Assembly: GCA_026389845.1 (NCBI GenBank)
Contig: JAPLHB010000017.1
Location: 1-39,907 of the forward strand
Direction: 5' to 3'
Length of the DNA stretch: 39,907 bases
Source: Chloroflexota bacterium
Lineage (GTDB): Bacteria > Chloroflexota > Anaerolineae > CG2-30-64-16
Numbering within the stretch: the first letter of the stretch is position 1; every line of letters begins with the position of its first letter. Shown here in pieces: positions 32,709 through 39,907 of the stretch. Made by a program: the position numbers and the translations under genes. Below the pieces are notes generated by a model. That model was not told the origin of the DNA. It ran no database searches and worked only from the letters and a program-made list of their open reading frames with translations.

Positions 32709-34196
32709 ATGGAAATCACTACGATTCACCTGCACACCCGCTTCCAAGTCGGTCCTGTTGACCCGCGCATCTTCGGCGGGTTTCTGGAACACATGGGCCG
32801 GGCCGTCTATGAGGGCGTCTACGACCCTCAGAGCCGCCACGCCGACCCCGACGGCTTCCGGTCGGATGTATTGGCCGCGCTGCGCCGGCTGGACATGACC
32901 GCCATGCGCTACCCTGGCGGCAACTTCGCCTCGGGCTACCGCTGGCTGGACGGCATCGGCCCGCGCGACCGGCGACCCACCGTGCGCGAGCTGGCCTGGC
33001 AGAGCCGCGAGCCGAACCGCTTCGGCACCGACGAGTACATCCGGTTGTGCCGGATCATGGGCTGGACACCCATGATTACGGTCAACCTGGGCACGGGCAC
33101 GCCCGAAGAGGCGCGCAATTGGGTCGAATACTGCAACTGCCCGCCCGGCACGCGCTACGCCGACCTGCGCGCCGCAGGCGGCCACCCGGAGCCGCATGGC
33201 ATCAAGTTGTGGTGTCTGGGCAACGAGATGGACGGTCCCTGGCAGCTCGGCCACGTCCCGGCCGACCAGTACGCCATCCGCGCCCAACAGGCTGCCAAGA
33301 TGATGAAGGACGTGGATCGGACAATCGAGCTGGTGGCCTGCGGCTCTTGCACCACCGGCCTGCCGACCTACATGGAATGGGATCGGCAAGTGCTGGAACA
33401 CATCAGCGATCTGGCCGATTATGTGAGCTTGCACCGCTACGTGGGCAATCGAGACCACGACACGGCCGATTACCTGGCCGTCACCAACTCGATTGACCGT
33501 CAGATCGAGGAAATGGATGCGGCCTGCCGGTTCGTCCAGGCCAGGCGCCGCAGGGTGAAGCGCACCTATCTCTGCTTCGACGAATGGAACGTCTGGTACA
33601 AGAATCACCAGACGGACGGCGAAGGGCAGTTCGCGCCGCACCTGATCGAAGAGGTGTACAACCTGGAGGATGCGCTGGTCGCCGCGGGGTTTCTGAACAG
33701 CTTCATCCGCCACGCCGACGTGGTCAAGATCGCCAACATCGCCCAAATCGTCAACGTCATCGCGCCGCTCTTGACGCGCGGGGACGAGTTGCTGATCCAG
33801 TCCATCTTCTACGCGTTCGAGATGTTCTCGCGGCGGCGGAATGGCATCTCGCTGCGGCCGATCGTGGATGGCCCGACCTACGAGGGCAAGACCCAGGGCC
33901 GCGCGGCCTTCGTGGACGCCAGCGCGATCCTCGATGCCGGCCGGCTGCACGTCTTCGCCACGAACCGCAGCCTGGATGCGGCCGCTCCGCTATGCGTCAC
34001 CCTGGCCGACCGGACCATCGCCGGCCTGGAGAGCGCCGAGATTCTGACCGGATCCGATCCCAAGGCCGCCAATTCGTTCGAGCAGCCCGACGTGATCAGG
34101 TCGGAGCCGTTTGCCGGTGTCCGGGTCAAAGATGGCGCGGCCGAGCTGGCGTTGCCGCCGTTGTCCGTGGCGGCGTTGACGTTCCGTTTGTTCTGA
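32709..34196 (+). CDS. Alpha-N-arabinofuranosidase, GH51
   Basis: A 495-residue intracellular glycosidase removing L-arabinofuranosyl groups from plant polysaccharide fragments. The acid/base Glu is in C-L-G-N-E-M-D-G and the nucleophile Glu in F-D-E-W-N-V-W-Y. M-R-Y-P-G-G-N-F is also typical. No signal peptide is present. GGAGG precedes ATG 32709. It is not in an operon with the sugar transporter, which lies 24 kb away. Confidence 0.92.
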   Translation: MEITTIHLHTRFQVGPVDPRIFGGFLEHMGRAVYEGVYDPQSRHADPDGFRSDVLAALRRLDMTAMRYPGGNFASGYRWLDGIGPRDRRPTVRELAWQSREPNRFGTDEYIRLCRIMGWTPMITVNLGTGTPEEARNWVEYCNCPPGTRYADLRAAGGHPEPHGIKLWCLGNEMDGPWQLGHVPADQYAIRAQQAAKMMKDVDRTIELVACGSCTTGLPTYMEWDRQVLEHISDLADYVSLHRYVGNRDHDTADYLAVTNSIDRQIEEMDAACRFVQARRRRVKRTYLCFDEWNVWYKNHQTDGEGQFAPHLIEEVYNLEDALVAAGFLNSFIRHADVVKIANIAQIVNVIAPLLTRGDELLIQSIFYAFEMFSRRRNGISLRPIVDGPTYEGKTQGRAAFVDASAILDAGRLHVFATNRSLDAAAPLCVTLADRTIAGLESAEILTGSDPKAANSFEQPDVIRSEPFAGVRVKDGAAELALPPLSVAALTFRLF

Positions 34197-34240
34197 ATGG
34201 TTGCAGAAAACTGAGGTTGCTCATCGGGGGTGGTACCACG

Positions 34241-34277
34241 AAAAAAGTGACCGACATTCTGAAAGTGCCGGTCACTT
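34241..34277 (-). terminator. Terminator of the multiheme cytochrome gene
   Basis: AAGTGACCG (34245-34253) pairs with CGGTCACTT (34269-34277); read on the minus strand it ends in TTTTTT (34241-34246), 20 bases past the stop. Confidence 0.8.
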
Positions 34278-34296
34278 GCGCTTCTACTGCTTCAAT

Positions 34297-36246
34297 CTAC
34301 TTCGGCTTGTGACACAACTGGCACATCTCGACCGCCCGGCCGACGTGATCCTTCGGCGCGGGCTTGACGCCGCCTTCCGGGTTGTGACACAGCAGGCAGT
34401 TGTCGCGACCGGTCAAGTCGTGTGGGATGGCCGGCGGGCCGCCGGCTTCTGCAGGCGCGGCTGGTGCGGGGGTAGCCGTGGCCCCTGAGCCGCCGCCGGC
34501 CTGCCGCGGCTTGTGGCACGTTTGACAGGTATCCGCCGCGCGGCCCACGTGACTCTTCGGCGCGGGCTTGATGCCACCGTTGGGGTTGTGGCAGGCCAGG
34601 CAGTTATCCCGTCCGGCCAGGTCGTGAGGGATAGTCGGCGGGCCGCCAGCGCCCGCGGGCGCGGCCTGGGTGGGGGCTGGGGTGGCCTTGGCCGGTGCGG
34701 CCGGGGTCGCGGTCGGTGCAACTTCCTGCAAAACCGGCTTATGGCAACCGGCACACATGTCGGGCTTGAAACTGGTGTGATTGTCCGGGTAGGGCCGCAC
34801 CTTACCTGTGGCGTGACAGATCGTGCAGTCGGTGCGGTTGGTCACCGGGTGCGGGATTGGGTTCGGCACGCCCGTTGACGGCACTTTCGGCGGCGCGGAC
34901 AGCTCATGCACCTTCGGCGCGTTCAGCCCGACGAACTTCCACTGCGAGGCGTGGCATGCGCTGTTCGAGCAGAAGCTCGAATTATCGGTGCCGCCGGGGT
35001 TATCCACGGTATGACAAGCTTCGCAGGTGACATCAAACTTGTAGCGGTGCTGCGCCAACCAGGTGGTGCTCTTGTGCGTCTCCGGCTCCTTGATATTGGA
35101 GATCTGCACCGCGGGCAGCGGCTTACCGGGATCGGCCACCTCGGGGATGCTGTGACAGAGATTGCACTCCAGCCGGATCGCCTGGTTGTCTTGGCTCAGG
35201 TGCTTGCCGTCATGGCAGCGGAAGCAGCCGGGGAAGTCCTTGTGCCCGATGTTGTTCGGGTGCGTCTGCCAACCTACCTTCATAAAGGGGAATTGGGTCG
35301 TGTCGAAAAGGGTCTGCAAGCCCGCGACCGCCGTCTTCACGTCCGCCGCGCGCTTGGCGTAAACGTCGGCGTATTGGGTCTTGTAGAAGTCCTCCACGGC
35401 CGCGATCGCCTGGGCCGCCTCGGCTTCAGTGGCGTAGGTCTTGTCCAGCACGGCCATGCCCTGCTGCTTGATCGCGGGCAGGTCGGCCGGGATGACACCG
35501 CGGGCCAGCGCATCGTCGAGCGCATCGGCGGGCGAGCGGAAGACGTGCGTGGCGCGGTTGTGGCAATCCACGCAGTCCATCTTGCGTTTCTCGGCGCGGG
35601 CGATTTCCTCCGGCGTCAGGGTCGAGTCGGTCGCCAGGTACTCCGTAACCTGTCCGTTGAATTCCGCCTGCACCCATGGGATGCTCTGGCGTTTCTCGTC
35701 GGTCGCGATATACCAGACGGGATTCTCGATGTGCCAATGGATGCCCCGGCCAAGCCCCGCGGTCTGTGCGCCGCCGCCGGTCTTCATCAGCAACAACGTC
35801 TGGCTCAGGCTGTTCTTCTCATTCTGTGCATAATGACTCAGCGTCACCAGGCGATCTTCGTAGAACTTCTGCGGCCAATGGCACTGCTCGCAGACGTATT
35901 CGACCGGCCGCAGGCTGGTGATGGGGGTCTTGATGGGCCGCTCGTACAGGTTGAGCGGATAGACCCACAGATAGCGGACGTTCTGCAGCTTGGCCTGCAC
36001 CACCGGCCACGTGCCCGACCCCACGTGACAGATACCGCAGTCCGTGCGCGCATGGGGCGAATTGTGGTAGACCGTCACTTCGGGCTTCATTACGTGGCAG
36101 GTCGAGCAGAAGGGTGTGGACTCGGTAATTTGCACGACCTTGAGGGCGCCGAGGAAGAAAACAAAAAGAAACGCCAGGACGCCAAGCGCCCCAAGGACGA
36201 TCGGCCACCGCCTGCGCCGGGGCCTGGAAGCGGTTTGCTCTGCCAT
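34297..36246 (-). CDS. Membrane-anchored multiheme cytochrome c (about 14 hemes)
   Basis: A 649-residue electron-transfer protein. One membrane anchor (residues about 14-36) is followed by a NapC/NirT-like part with C-S-T-C-H (47-51) and C-G-I-C-H. Thirteen C-x2-C-H motifs and one C-x4-C-H (C-S-N-S-A-C-H) give about 14 heme sites. A Thr/Pro/Ala-rich linker separates the C-terminal part, where two almost equal two-heme units of 66 residues are repeated in tandem. Such proteins take electrons from quinol and pass them outwards; partner and acceptor are unknown. ATG 36246 follows GAGG; the upstream 47-codon extension is rejected. Confidence 0.9.
   Translation of the reverse strand: MAEQTASRPRRRRWPIVLGALGVLAFLFVFFLGALKVVQITESTPFCSTCHVMKPEVTVYHNSPHARTDCGICHVGSGTWPVVQAKLQNVRYLWVYPLNLYERPIKTPITSLRPVEYVCEQCHWPQKFYEDRLVTLSHYAQNEKNSLSQTLLLMKTGGGAQTAGLGRGIHWHIENPVWYIATDEKRQSIPWVQAEFNGQVTEYLATDSTLTPEEIARAEKRKMDCVDCHNRATHVFRSPADALDDALARGVIPADLPAIKQQGMAVLDKTYATEAEAAQAIAAVEDFYKTQYADVYAKRAADVKTAVAGLQTLFDTTQFPFMKVGWQTHPNNIGHKDFPGCFRCHDGKHLSQDNQAIRLECNLCHSIPEVADPGKPLPAVQISNIKEPETHKSTTWLAQHRYKFDVTCEACHTVDNPGGTDNSSFCSNSACHASQWKFVGLNAPKVHELSAPPKVPSTGVPNPIPHPVTNRTDCTICHATGKVRPYPDNHTSFKPDMCAGCHKPVLQEVAPTATPAAPAKATPAPTQAAPAGAGGPPTIPHDLAGRDNCLACHNPNGGIKPAPKSHVGRAADTCQTCHKPRQAGGGSGATATPAPAAPAEAGGPPAIPHDLTGRDNCLLCHNPEGGVKPAPKDHVGRAVEMCQLCHKPK
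34317..34653 (-). repeat. Tandem duplication of a two-heme module
   Basis: Two units of 198 bases (66 codons), with clear DNA similarity at 34380-34445 and 34578-34643. Each unit encodes P-H-D-L, C-L-x-C-H, K-P-A-P-K and C-Q-x-C-H-K-P. Confidence 0.8.
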
Positions 36247-36325
36247 TGTAGCCTCGCTTCGTGTGGGGAAAGAAGATGCACGGAGGGCTGGCTTCGTGCG
36301 GCCGTCGGTTGAACCGGCCGACACA

Positions 36326-36354
36326 ATCTTACCACTGGAATCTTTTTTACACAA
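36326..36354 (-). promoter_or_regulatory. Promoter of the cytochrome gene
   Basis: Minus strand TTGTGT (36349-36354), 17-base spacer, TAAGAT (36326-36331). Confidence 0.5.
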
Positions 36355-36414
36355 GTCGGCAACAGGACGGACGCTTGCCTCAGTCACGGATTGGCACGAA
36401 GGGGATTTTGACAG

Positions 36415-36442
36415 TGGACAGATTCTCCTGTTCGTGTATAAT
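36415..36442 (+). promoter_or_regulatory. Promoter of the Uma2 gene
   Basis: TGGACA (36415-36420), 16-base spacer, perfect TATAAT (36437-36442). Confidence 0.6.
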
Positions 36443-36516
36443 CATGCGTAGGACGTTGAACGCCCGGCGAGAGGCCGAGACAGGTGGATGCTTACCATAG
36501 AAGCGAGGATGAGCCG

Positions 36517-37092
36517 ATGTTACGACTGAACAAAAGGACTTTTACACCCGCGGAATACCTGGCGATGGAAACGGTCGCCGATTACAAGAGCGAATACTAC
36601 AACGGCGAGATCTTCGCCATGTCGGGAGGGACGACCGACCACAGCCTGGTTGCGGTCAATTTGACTATTGAGTTGGGCACACGGTTGGCCGCGAGACCCT
36701 GTCGCGTGTTTAACAGCGACATGCGCCTGCACGTCGAGCGCAGCGGCTTGTACACCTATCCCGATGTGATGGTCATCTGCGGCAAGATCGAGCTGGTCAA
36801 AAGGCGCAATGACACCGTAACCAACCCCGTCCTGCTTGTCGAAGTTCTGTCCGAATCCACCCGCGACTACGATCGGGGCGCCAAGTTCAACTTCTACAAA
36901 CAGATTCCCACCTTGCAGGAATGCGTCACGGTCGAATCCAAGCGCCCGCACGTCGAATGTTACCGGCGCACCGAGGACGACAAGTGGCTGGTCGAGATCT
37001 ACGAGGATCTGGACTCGACGGTGAAGCTCGAATCTGTCGCATGCGAAATCACACTGCGGCAGATTTATGCCAAAGTGTCATGGCTGAGTTGA
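36517..37092 (+). CDS. Uma2-family protein (PD-(D/E)xK nuclease fold)
   Basis: A 191-residue member of the Uma2/DUF820 family. The fold's active-site residues are visible as the Asp in Y-P-D-V-M-V-I and Glu in L-L-V-E-V-L-S, with Y-N-G-E and S-T-R-D-Y-D-R-G-A-K-F as family marks. These genes are abundant in cyanobacteria and Chloroflexota; their role is unknown and a nuclease activity is not proven for most. ATG 36517 follows GAGG; GTG 36484 would add 11 residues. Confidence 0.88.
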   Translation: MLRLNKRTFTPAEYLAMETVADYKSEYYNGEIFAMSGGTTDHSLVAVNLTIELGTRLAARPCRVFNSDMRLHVERSGLYTYPDVMVICGKIELVKRRNDTVTNPVLLVEVLSESTRDYDRGAKFNFYKQIPTLQECVTVESKRPHVECYRRTEDDKWLVEIYEDLDSTVKLESVACEITLRQIYAKVSWLS

Positions 37093-37107
37093 ACGATGCA
37101 ATGACTC

Positions 37108-37145
37108 AAAAAACGTGCGACGCACCTTCAAGATGCGTCGCACGT
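37108..37145 (-). terminator. Terminator after the DUF35 gene (minus)
   Basis: Perfect 12-base arms 37113-37124 and 37134-37145; on the minus strand followed by a T-run (37108-37113). It also lies just beyond the Uma2 stop. Confidence 0.75.
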
Positions 37146-37216
37146 CCCGTCGCCGGTCATTCGGAGCGGTTTTTGCCCCTGACATCTCGCAGCGGCGTAA
37201 AAAAGCGAAGAGTCTC
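37146..37216. repeat. Truncated family A repeat
   Basis: GGTCATTCGGAGCGG and GCCCCTGACATCTCGC-like sequence match the left half of the family A elements, ending next to the DUF35 stop (37217). Only a half copy. Confidence 0.6.
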
Positions 37217-37621
37217 CTATGCGGCCGGTTGCAGCGTCGGTCGGAACTTGTAACCGTACAAAATCTGTCCCTCGTTCCCTTCCTGGCTCAACTTCCGCGT
37301 GACCATTTCCACCGGCATGCCGATGAAAACCTTTTCGGCGTCCACGTCGGTCAACTGGGCGGTGATCATCGGCCCCTCGGCCAGCTTGACCAACGCCATG
37401 GTATAGGGCGTGTACTCCTCGAACGCGGCCGGCGCGCTGAACATCGTCGTGTACGAATAGACCTGGCCCTGGCCGCTCAGGTTCGTCCAGCTCTGCTTCT
37501 GCCCGGCGCAGTGGGGGCAGACGTCGCGCGGCGGGAAGATCGTTTTGCCGCAGTCGTTGCACACTTCAGCCTTCAGGCTGTATCGTTGCTGGCGGGTGCG
37601 CCAGTTACGCGGAATAGACAT
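37217..37621 (-). CDS. DUF35 zinc-ribbon/OB-fold acyl-CoA scaffold protein
   Basis: A 134-residue protein with a four-Cys zinc ribbon (C-N-D-C and C-P-H-C) and an OB fold (G-Q-V-Y-S-Y-T-T-M). In archaea the DUF35 protein holds thiolase and HMG-CoA synthase together and channels acetoacetyl-CoA. The same three genes follow one another here on the minus strand, so the same job is inferred. GAGGAGG precedes ATG 37621. The intergenic gap to the thiolase is 155 bases and holds a GTGCC hairpin. Confidence 0.9.
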   Translation of the reverse strand: MSIPRNWRTRQQRYSLKAEVCNDCGKTIFPPRDVCPHCAGQKQSWTNLSGQGQVYSYTTMFSAPAAFEEYTPYTMALVKLAEGPMITAQLTDVDAEKVFIGMPVEMVTRKLSQEGNEGQILYGYKFRPTLQPAA

Positions 37622-37652
37622 GGTCGAAAATCCTCCTCAGAGAATATCCCAC

Positions 37653-37682
37653 GTGTCAGGCACTTCCGAAAGTGCCTGGCAC
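37653..37682. repeat. GTGCC/GGCAC hairpin
   Basis: Arms 37653-37665 and 37670-37682 with one mismatch and a 4-base loop; third member of a short palindrome family in this window. Nothing else recognised in 37683-37776. Confidence 0.6.
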
Positions 37683-37776
37683 ATCAATCGTCAATAGTGT
37701 AGCTGAATTCATCCCCCAAAAGCTACCAGAATCGGGTCCAAAAGGGTTAAAGCCGCCGATGATAGGTTTTGACAGG

Positions 37777-38925
37777 CTACACCGCTCCCAAAATGTGCGT
37801 CACCACCGTCGCACCGGAGCCGCCGATGTTCTGGGCCATGCCGACCGTGGCGCCCTGCACCTGGTTCGCGCCGGCCTGGCCGGTGAGCTGCTCCACCACT
37901 TCGACGATTTGATAGACGCCGGTGGCGCCGACGGGATGGCCGCGTGACTTCAGGCCGCCCATGGTGGAAATGGGCAGCCGGCCGCCGATGGCGATCTCGC
38001 CCGTCTGCGCCATTTGCACCGCCTGGCCCGGTTTGGCAAAGCCGGCCGCTTCCAGCGACAGCGCGGCCATGATGCTGAACGCGTCGTGAACCTCGAACAG
38101 GTCAACGCCGGCGTGAGCGAGATGCGCCTGGGCCAGCGCCCGCTGCGTGGAGAGCGTCACCGCGTCGAGCGCCATCGGGTCGCGGCGGTCGTGCACCGCC
38201 AGGCTGTCGGTCGCCACGGCCGAGGCCAGGATGCGTGCCTTCGCGCGGCTGCGGAAGAGGTCGGCGGGAGCCAGCACGACGCACGCCGAGCCGTCGCACA
38301 CCGGGCTGGAGTCCAGCAGGTTGATCGGGTCCGCGATCATACCCGCCCTGGCGTAGGCCGCTTCGCTGACCGCACTGCGGAACATCGCGTTGGGGTTGTT
38401 GACGCCGTTGCGGTGCGCGTTGATCGTAAACGCGGCGAACGCTTCTTTGCTCACGCCGAAGTCGTGCATGTAGCGGCGCATCAGCAGGGCGTTGAGGCCC
38501 ACGAAGCTGATCCCCTGGCTGACTTCGTATTCCTGATCCGCGGCCATCGCCAGCCCGCTCGTCGTCACGCTGCCGATGGCATCGGTCATCTTTTCCACGC
38601 CACAGGCCAGCACCACGTCGTGCATCCCGCTGGCAACCGCCATCATGCCCACGTGCACGGCCGCCGCGCCTGAGCCGCAGGCCGCCTCGATTTTCATCGC
38701 TTCGATGCCGCGCAGACCGATGAAATCGGCGATGAGCGCGCCCAGGTGCTCCTGTCCCGCCAGCTCGCCGGAGAGCATGTTGCCCACGTAAAGCGCGTCC
38801 GCGGCCCCCAGGTCGGCGTCCTGCAAGGCCGCCATGATCGCGTCGTGGGCCAGGTGGCGTAATGACTTATCCCAGTGTTCCCCCACCGGCGTCTGGCCGA
38901 TGCCGATGATGACAACGTCTCGCAT
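37777..38925 (-). CDS. Archaeal-type acetyl-CoA acetyltransferase (thiolase)
   Basis: A 382-residue thiolase condensing two acetyl-CoA to acetoacetyl-CoA. The nucleophile Cys83 is in E-A-A-C-G-S-G, and the His residues lie in E-V-H-D-A-F and S-R-G-H-P-V-G-A-T-G. It belongs to the thiolase/SCP-x group found beside HMG-CoA synthase in archaea. GAGGAA precedes ATG 38925, just beside a large heptanucleotide array. It is transcribed after the HMG-CoA synthase gene and before DUF35. Confidence 0.9.
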   Translation of the reverse strand: MRDVVIIGIGQTPVGEHWDKSLRHLAHDAIMAALQDADLGAADALYVGNMLSGELAGQEHLGALIADFIGLRGIEAMKIEAACGSGAAAVHVGMMAVASGMHDVVLACGVEKMTDAIGSVTTSGLAMAADQEYEVSQGISFVGLNALLMRRYMHDFGVSKEAFAAFTINAHRNGVNNPNAMFRSAVSEAAYARAGMIADPINLLDSSPVCDGSACVVLAPADLFRSRAKARILASAVATDSLAVHDRRDPMALDAVTLSTQRALAQAHLAHAGVDLFEVHDAFSIMAALSLEAAGFAKPGQAVQMAQTGEIAIGGRLPISTMGGLKSRGHPVGATGVYQIVEVVEQLTGQAGANQVQGATVGMAQNIGGSGATVVTHILGAV

Positions 38926-38933
38926 GTGTTCCT

Positions 38934-39031
38934 CGTGTTGCGTGTTGCGTGTTGCGTGTTGCGTGTTGCGTGTTGCGTGTTGCGTGTTGCGTGTTGCGTG
39001 TTGCGTGTTGCGTGTTGCGTGTTGCGTGTTG
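38934..39031. repeat. CGTGTTG heptanucleotide array, 14 copies
   Basis: Fourteen perfect, consecutive copies of a 7-base unit, 98 bases, followed by degenerate CCCTAGT/CTTGTCT-like heptads to about 39078. It fills the 154-base gap between HMG-CoA synthase and the thiolase. Confidence 0.95.
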
Positions 39032-39079
39032 CGTGCGCGATCCCTAGTCCCTTGTTTCCTTGTCTACTTGTCTACCCGC

Positions 39080-39907
39080 CTACTCCATTTGCAGCTTGTG
39101 TCTGTACCGCGCATACGTCGCGTAATCAATCTCCACTCGTCGTGCGATGTAGTCCTTCGTCAGCGGCGCGCGGGGGCGGCGATCGGTGATGAGGTCGGTC
39201 ACGCGGAGCGAGAAGGCGTCGGAGCCGGCGCCGGAGCCGAAGGAGACCATGAAGATGCGGTCGCCCGGTTTGGCTTCGTCCAGGATCGCGGTCAGGCCGA
39301 TCAGCGACGAGCCGGCGTAGGTGTTGCCGATGACGGGAACCAGCAGCCCGGTCTTGATCTGCTCCGGCGTGAAGCCCAGCATCTCGGCGACCTTTTGCGG
39401 AAATTTGGTGTTCGGCTGGTGGAAGACCGCGTAGGTGTAGTCCGACGGCTTGGCGCCCAGTTCTTCCAGCAGCTTGCTGCCTGCCTGGGTGATGTGCTCG
39501 AAGTAGGCTGGCTCGCCGGTGAAGCGGTGTCCGTGGCTGGGGTAGTGCGCGTACGCGCGACGCCAAAAATCGGGCGTGTCGGTGACGTGCGACAAGCTGG
39601 CCTCGTAGACCGCCAGGCTCTCTTCGGCCGGGCCGACGATGAACGCGGCGCCGCCGGAGGAAGCGGTGTACTCCAGCGCGTCGCCGGGGCGGCCCTGGGC
39701 CGTGTCCATGCCGATCGCGAGGACGTAGCGCCCCATCCCCGATCCGACGATCCCCATGCCCGCGACAATGGCCTCGCTGCCCGCTTTGCATGCGAACTCC
39801 AGGTCGGCGGCCTGCACGCCCGGCGTCGCGCCGATGGCCTCGGCGACGATGGTGGACGACGGCTTGACCGCGTAGGGGTGCGACTCGCTGCCGACCCACA
39901 CCGCGCG
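39080..39907 (-). CDS. Hydroxymethylglutaryl-CoA synthase, archaeal type (truncated by window end)
   Basis: The C-terminal 275 residues of an HMG-CoA synthase, which joins acetyl-CoA and acetoacetyl-CoA to HMG-CoA in the mevalonate route. The catalytic Cys (L-E-F-A-C-K-A-G-S), His (V-F-H-Q-P-N) and the G-N-T-Y-A-G-S-S loop are inside the window; the Glu of the N-terminal part lies beyond it. The frame is open to the last base, so the start is outside. It heads the group with thiolase and DUF35. Confidence 0.92.
   Translation of the reverse strand, partial: RAVWVGSESHPYAVKPSSTIVAEAIGATPGVQAADLEFACKAGSEAIVAGMGIVGSGMGRYVLAIGMDTAQGRPGDALEYTASSGGAAFIVGPAEESLAVYEASLSHVTDTPDFWRRAYAHYPSHGHRFTGEPAYFEHITQAGSKLLEELGAKPSDYTYAVFHQPNTKFPQKVAEMLGFTPEQIKTGLLVPVIGNTYAGSSLIGLTAILDEAKPGDRIFMVSFGSGAGSDAFSLRVTDLITDRRPRAPLTKDYIARRVEIDYATYARYRHKLQME

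Noticed and set aside
34906..36312. Long plus-strand frame opposite the cytochrome
   Set aside because: Shadow of the multiheme coding sequence without recognisable protein features.
36408..36442. TTGACA (36408) as -35 for the Uma2 gene
   Set aside because: The spacer to TATAAT would be 23 bases; TGGACA with a 16-base spacer is more likely.
38934..39031. CRISPR array
   Set aside because: Seven-base units with no spacers; it is a simple tandem repeat.

Overview
The window looks like a chromosomal segment of a GC-rich bacterium, most likely a Chloroflexota member of the Anaerolineae/Caldilineae type. This is an inference from several features: secreted proteins with long Thr-Pro (TPT) linkers and a C-terminal LPLIVR-like end, an archaeal-type HMG-CoA synthase/thiolase/DUF35 cluster, many short heptanucleotide repeat arrays and MITE-like palindromes between genes, and mostly housekeeping and accessory metabolism. 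No rRNA, tRNA, CRISPR array, phage or transposase gene was found.

Layout. 0-4.5 kb: Tat-exported DUF362 protein and cell-wall amidase (minus strand), HtrA-type protease, small membrane protein. 4.6-8.25 kb: sugar ABC transporter (binding lipoprotein and two permeases, no ATPase) behind a strong promoter and a long structured leader. 8.5-11.4 kb: a protein disulfide oxidoreductase whose second redox motif is U-P-Y-C, the first position being an in-frame TGA followed by a SECIS-like hairpin, then an Nramp Mn/Fe transporter and a two-domain universal stress protein. 11.6-14.8 kb: large secreted beta-propeller protein and citrate synthase. 15.2-17.6 kb: alanine dehydrogenase and CoA-transferase operon (minus). 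17.8-23.8 kb (minus): accessory stretch with a TipA-type MerR regulator, beta-lactamase-fold serine hydrolase, AAC(2')-like acetyltransferase, alpha/beta hydrolase, nucleotidyltransferase, MOSC protein and a RelE/Phd toxin-antitoxin pair. 23.8-25.7 kb: threonine synthase and a NIPSNAP protein. 25.7-29.8 kb: arginine operon argC-argB-argD-argA with a promoter/terminator leader. 29.9-34.2 kb: acetyl-CoA synthetase, MscL with a zinc ribbon, GH51 arabinofuranosidase. 34.3-37.1 kb: membrane-anchored multiheme cytochrome c with about 14 heme sites and a Uma2 nuclease-fold protein. 37.2-39.9 kb (minus): DUF35, thiolase and truncated HMG-CoA synthase, the entry to the mevalonate pathway.

The most interesting item is the candidate selenoprotein at 8507-9148. 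Next are the heptanucleotide repeat arrays (some inside argC and thrC coding sequence), the argC leader transcript, and the MITE-like repeat families. All functional calls come from reading motifs by eye; no database search was run.
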